NCBI GenBank assembly: GCA_023667265.1
Contig: JAMPAJ010000001.1
Coordinates: 266,698-330,697, forward strand
From: Alistipes sp.
GTDB lineage: Bacteria; Bacillota; Clostridia; Oscillospirales; Ruminococcaceae
Length of the DNA: 64,000 nucleotides
Direction: 5' to 3'
Shown: positions 61,848 to 64,000 of the stretch, piece after piece
Position numbering within the stretch: position 1 is the stretch's first letter
Layout of the letters: every line of letters begins with the position of its first letter
Made by a program: the position numbers and the translations under genes
Notes under the pieces: model-generated
Database searches by the model: none
Told to the model about the DNA's origin: nothing
The model's input: the letters and a program-made list of their open reading frames with translations, nothing else

Positions 61848-62038
61848 TATGCTGCATTTTCTGATTTCGCAGCTCCTGCATTGCCTGGTATATCGCCGTA
61901 TTCCTTGCGGCTTTTTTCTATAATTACGATCTCCGTGGCTGATGCTTTTCCCGGAGCTGCCGATGCAGGCGAGAGCATTGCGGCTGCGCAGGCTGATGCG
62001 AATGCGGTAAACTTTCTGAACGTAGCTTCGTTTCTCAT
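61847..62038 (-). CDS. Small exported protein, possibly truncated by a repeat
   Basis: A 63-residue protein: signal peptide MRNEATFRKFTAFASACAAA with an Ala-rich cleavage region (SPASAAPGKA), then about 30 residues (IVIIEKSRKEYGDIPG). GGAGGAG precedes the ATG at 62038 at good spacing, so translation is likely. The TAA stop is at the exact edge of a family B element end, so the gene was probably longer and was cut when the element inserted. No homology recognised. Confidence 0.6.
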   Translation of the reverse strand: MRNEATFRKFTAFASACAAAMLSPASAAPGKASATEIVIIEKSRKEYGDIPGNAGAAKSENAA

Positions 62039-62161
62039 ATAGACTCCTCCGGATAATTATTTTCACGTTTATGAGCTTGCGGCTCAACTCTTTCACTGAT
62101 TACATTTTAACATTATTTTCCGTAAAAAAATACCCGAAAAAGAAGATGAAATACCGTATAA

Positions 62162-62425
62162 TTACGACAATATTTCAAAGTTCCTGCTGCCCTCGTCCGG
62201 AACTGAGCAGAAGCTCTGATCTGTAATTTCTATATATCTGTCGTTCATCAGCCCTTGTATCAGCATATCAATATTTTCTTCGCGTCCCTCCGCTTCGAGC
62301 TCTACAGTACCGTCATACAGATTGCGCACATATCCGGTCACGGAGTGGAGAGCGGCGAGATGCTTTGCCTTCCAGCGAAAGCCTACGCCCTGTACATAAC
62401 CCCGGAAAATATAATGACGTCTCAT
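62162..62425 (-). CDS. acyP: Acylphosphatase
   Basis: An 87-residue enzyme that hydrolyses carboxyl-phosphate bonds. The signature GYVQGVGFRWKAKHLA has the catalytic Arg, and GYVRNLYDGTVELEAEG the catalytic Asn. Length is typical. AAGGAGG before the ATG at 62425 fixes the start against a 23-residue in-frame extension. Confidence 0.93.
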   Translation of the reverse strand: MRRHYIFRGYVQGVGFRWKAKHLAALHSVTGYVRNLYDGTVELEAEGREENIDMLIQGLMNDRYIEITDQSFCSVPDEGSRNFEILS

Positions 62426-62498
62426 CTTTGTACCTCCTTGTAATTTGCAGATTTTCAACAAATCTATTATACAATGTTTGCGGTACGATGTCAATAAT

Positions 62499-62725
62499 AG
62501 AACCTGTATTCATAGGATAAGCCACACGTATTTTCGGTAAATTTTGCCGATTGCTGCGTTGAAAATCCTTGCCATACATCAAGTATGCCTGCGGATTTTC
62601 GAGTCTCGACTGTCGTCTCGGTCGGTGCTTCTGCTTCGCAGAGGTGTCCACTGGACACCCGCACCCTTACACTCGGCAAAAATATGCTCGAAAATCCGCG
62701 CATCTTCCCTATGGATACAGGTTCT
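62499..62725. repeat. Family A inverted-repeat element, copy 3
   Basis: Ends AGAACCTGTATTCATAGG and CCTATGGATACAGGTTCT (one mismatch). The inside shares CACACGTATTTTCGG, GAAAATCCTTGCCATAC and CTCGAAAATCCGCGCATC with other copies and has an extra segment of about 60 bases (GTCCACTGGACACC palindrome). Its right end abuts the TGA stop of the GH25 gene. Confidence 0.88.
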
Positions 62726-63405
62726 CAGAACCTATAATCCTTTATGATAGTTTCACCGTCTATGATTATCGTGAGAAAATGGTCTTTTTTGTTGGAATCT
62801 AACCCGTTAAGACCGGCGTTTTTGATGATTTCCGGATAGTCCTCAAAGGCCTCGTCTAAGTCCACATATCCGTTGATTCCGTCGATTCTTCCGGTGGAGG
62901 ATTTCTGCCACATACCGTATGCGCCGTCATAATCCGGTCTGTCCGTATCATAGTCGGCTACCCAGACGGCGTATCTTCTCCGGATATTTTCGTCTGCGTA
63001 GTCGGTCAGGTTGTCAGCGGACATATATAGCCCGACAAAATATCCTGCGCTTTCGACCCTCTCCAGAAATGTCCGGATAATGCTGCTCACTGCGTTTTTT
63101 CCGAGGCTGAGGATACGGCTGTCCTCCACGTCATAATATATCGGGTACTCAAACCTCCTGCCCCGGATAATGGACAGACAAGCGTCTGCCTCTGCTCTCG
63201 CCTCCTCAGGCGTTACAGCGTAGCTGAACCAATACGCGCCGCAGGGAATACCGCGGCTCCCCGCACCTGCGTAGTTAGCTTCAAATTCCGTATCCTTCTG
63301 GCTGGCGAGCCGTCCGTAGCCTGCGCGGATAATTACAAAATCAGTCTCTACACGCCGCCAGTCTATTCTGCCCTGCCATTGTGAAACATCAATTCCGTTT
63401 GCCAT
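62725..63405 (-). CDS. GH25-family lysozyme, no signal peptide
   Basis: A 226-residue single-domain muramidase. MANGIDVSQWQGRIDW carries the first catalytic Asp and YPIYYDVEDSRILSLG the Asp/Glu pair; the tail after about residue 190 is a short linker. No signal peptide or membrane segment is seen, as in phage-type endolysins. The ATG at 63405 follows GGAGGTCGATATA; Met codons upstream lack this. The TGA stop lies at the junction with a family A element, which may have replaced a C-terminal wall-binding part. Confidence 0.9.
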   Translation of the reverse strand: MANGIDVSQWQGRIDWRRVETDFVIIRAGYGRLASQKDTEFEANYAGAGSRGIPCGAYWFSYAVTPEEARAEADACLSIIRGRRFEYPIYYDVEDSRILSLGKNAVSSIIRTFLERVESAGYFVGLYMSADNLTDYADENIRRRYAVWVADYDTDRPDYDGAYGMWQKSSTGRIDGINGYVDLDEAFEDYPEIIKNAGLNGLDSNKKDHFLTIIIDGETIIKDYRF

Positions 63406-63559
63406 TATATCGACCTCCATAGGGACAGCATAACAGCGATCATACATTTTTTGCACGACTGTTGTGCAGCGCTGTCCGAAGTATTTTTTCAGTATATGCC
63501 GGCTCCGGCAGAAGTGTTACAGAAACAATATGTTAAAATAATAAAATAAAATTTTGCTA
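63406..63559. other. Gap between GH25 and the tRNA promoter
   Basis: AT-rich, with a possible minus-strand -10 (TATGCT) near 63425-63432 for GH25. No gene seen. Confidence 0.4.
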
Positions 63560-63588
63560 TTGACATTTAACTTGTAATGTAGTATAAT
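63560..63588 (+). promoter_or_regulatory. Consensus promoter of tRNA-Pro
   Basis: TTGACA at 63560-63565, 17 bases and TATAAT at 63583-63588. Confidence 0.95.
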
Positions 63589-63610
63589 AGTTAAGTAATA
63601 AATTATATGG

Positions 63611-63687
63611 CGAGGTGTGGCTCAGTTTGGTAGAGTACTACGTTCGGGACGTAGGGGCCGCAGGTTCAAATCCTGTCACCTCGACCA
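63611..63687 (+). tRNA. tRNA-Pro (anticodon CGG)
   Basis: A 77-nt cloverleaf: acceptor CGAGGTG pairs with CACCTCG, D arm with GGCTCAG, anticodon stem CTACG/CGTAG around loop TTCGGGA (anticodon CGG, reading CCG), T arm CAGGTTCAAATCCTG, discriminator A and encoded CCA. Confidence 0.95.
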
Positions 63688-63691
63688 TATC

Positions 63692-63730
63692 AAAACGCAA
63701 CGATTGATACAAAAATCGTTGCGTTTTTTA
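63692..63730 (+). terminator. Terminator of the tRNA gene
   Basis: Stem AAAACGCAACGAT/ATCGTTGCGTTTT around TGATACAAAA, then TTTATTTT. Confidence 0.93.
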
Positions 63731-63794
63731 TTTTGCCTGAAACGCCGAAATAGCGTAGATTTCGGAACTCAGAGAAACGGCAGCTAATGGACAT

Positions 63795-63925
63795 ATCGTT
63801 TCTTTGTACCAAAAATCAAGAGGAAAGAAACGATAGACGAGTACAACGAAACGATTCCTTCTATGGTTGCATTTTTTCGAGGTGGTTGCATGATTTTCGT
63901 TTCTTTGGAGTTTGCCGTTTCTTTG
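63795..63925. repeat. Cluster of CGTTTCTTTG repeats downstream of tRNA-Pro
   Basis: CGTTTCTTTG occurs at 63797-63806, 63898-63907 and 63916-63925, and inverted at 63824-63833; the first and the inverted copy form ATCGTTTCTTT...AAAGAAACGAT. A partial GAAACGAT lies at about 63848. GGTTGCAT with TTTTCG repeats at 63865 and 63883. No gene is present between the tRNA terminator and the window end. Confidence 0.8.
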
Positions 63926-63970
63926 CAGAAAATCATAAAAAATAGTGAACCGAACCAGTAAAAAAGAACA

Positions 63971-63999
63971 GTGACAAAAAGGACCTCCTATGGTATAAT
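63971..63999 (+). promoter_or_regulatory. Promoter at the window edge
   Basis: GTGACA at 63971-63976, 17 bases and TATAAT at 63994-63999. It points to a gene beyond the window and lies 45 bases after the last CGTTTCTTTG repeat. Confidence 0.7.
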
Positions 64000-64000
64000 A

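Noticed and set aside
62491-62802. Several 60-80 residue frames over family A copy 3
   Set aside because: Repeat sequence; frames are not shared between copies.
63795-63925. Short repeats as a possible CRISPR array
   Set aside because: Repeat unit is 10 bases, spacing irregular and one copy is inverted; no cas genes.

Overview
The window looks like a chromosomal segment of an anaerobic, low-to-mid GC Clostridia, most likely a gut or rumen Ruminococcus or close relative. The reasons are dockerin-bearing secreted proteins (1-123, 19671-24851, 29088-32282), a Cthe_2159-type polysaccharide-binding protein, glycogen enzymes of the Firmicutes type, an indolepyruvate:ferredoxin oxidoreductase with phenylacetate-CoA ligase, ECF vitamin transport, and strong GGAGG ribosome binding sites with sigma-A promoters (TTGACA-17-TATAAT). 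The genus is an inference.

Layout. 1-2330: tail of a dockerin protein, a cell-wall amidase, and a two-gene orphan module of phage tail type. 2626-18493: one 15-gene rightward operon for a surface polysaccharide, from a consensus promoter to a strong terminator. It holds rfbF/rfbG (CDP-4-keto-6-deoxyglucose), an overlapping 2-hydroxyacid dehydrogenase and DRE-TIM aldolase, an acyltransferase, GT8, a CDP-alcohol phosphotransferase, an IspD/TarI-like cytidylyltransferase, an SDR epimerase, GT2, Wzy, a pyruvyltransferase-family protein, Wzx, a nitroreductase and Glf. It has no recognisable initiating phosphoglycosyltransferase. 18672-25163: leftward secreted pair (anchor-like protein and 1726-residue M60 metallopeptidase) under a c-di-GMP-I riboswitch. 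25582-28390: LacI regulator, DUF5662 protein and GH3 lipoprotein. 28529-32462: a dockerin/Cthe_2159 gene enclosed by long inverted repeats. 32517-39363: parC, DUF6688, parE, rmuC. 39633-44901: PHP phosphatase, calcium-type P-ATPase, GH25 lysozyme, DUF3877. 44880-46991: folC and folT under a tetrahydrofolate riboswitch. 47239-52845: HAD phosphatase, iorA, an orphan, iorB, a lipoprotein, paaK (aryl-pyruvate to aryl-acetyl-CoA and on to the free acid or back). 53083-59247: zinc-ribbon protein, lipase-like protein, membrane protein, malQ, glgP. 59417-61765: two tandem divergent RadC-like proteins and a DUF4430/ECF S-component pair. 61847-64000: small exported protein, acylphosphatase, GH25, tRNA-Pro(CGG), and a repeat-rich promoter region.

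The most unusual layer is a set of small non-coding inverted-repeat elements scattered through the gaps. Family A starts AGAACCTGTATTCATAGG; family B starts TAAGGCAGCACCG; family C flanks the Cthe_2159 gene; family D lies in the par locus; family E is a spaced, covarying module overlapping two divergent promoter regions. One A copy carries a B copy inserted in it with a 4-bp duplication, several copies sit exactly on stop codons, and one lies between the c-di-GMP aptamer and the start of the M60 gene. These elements, the paired RadC proteins with complementary losses, the riboswitch-controlled M60 gene and the atypical polysaccharide operon are the main leads for new biology.
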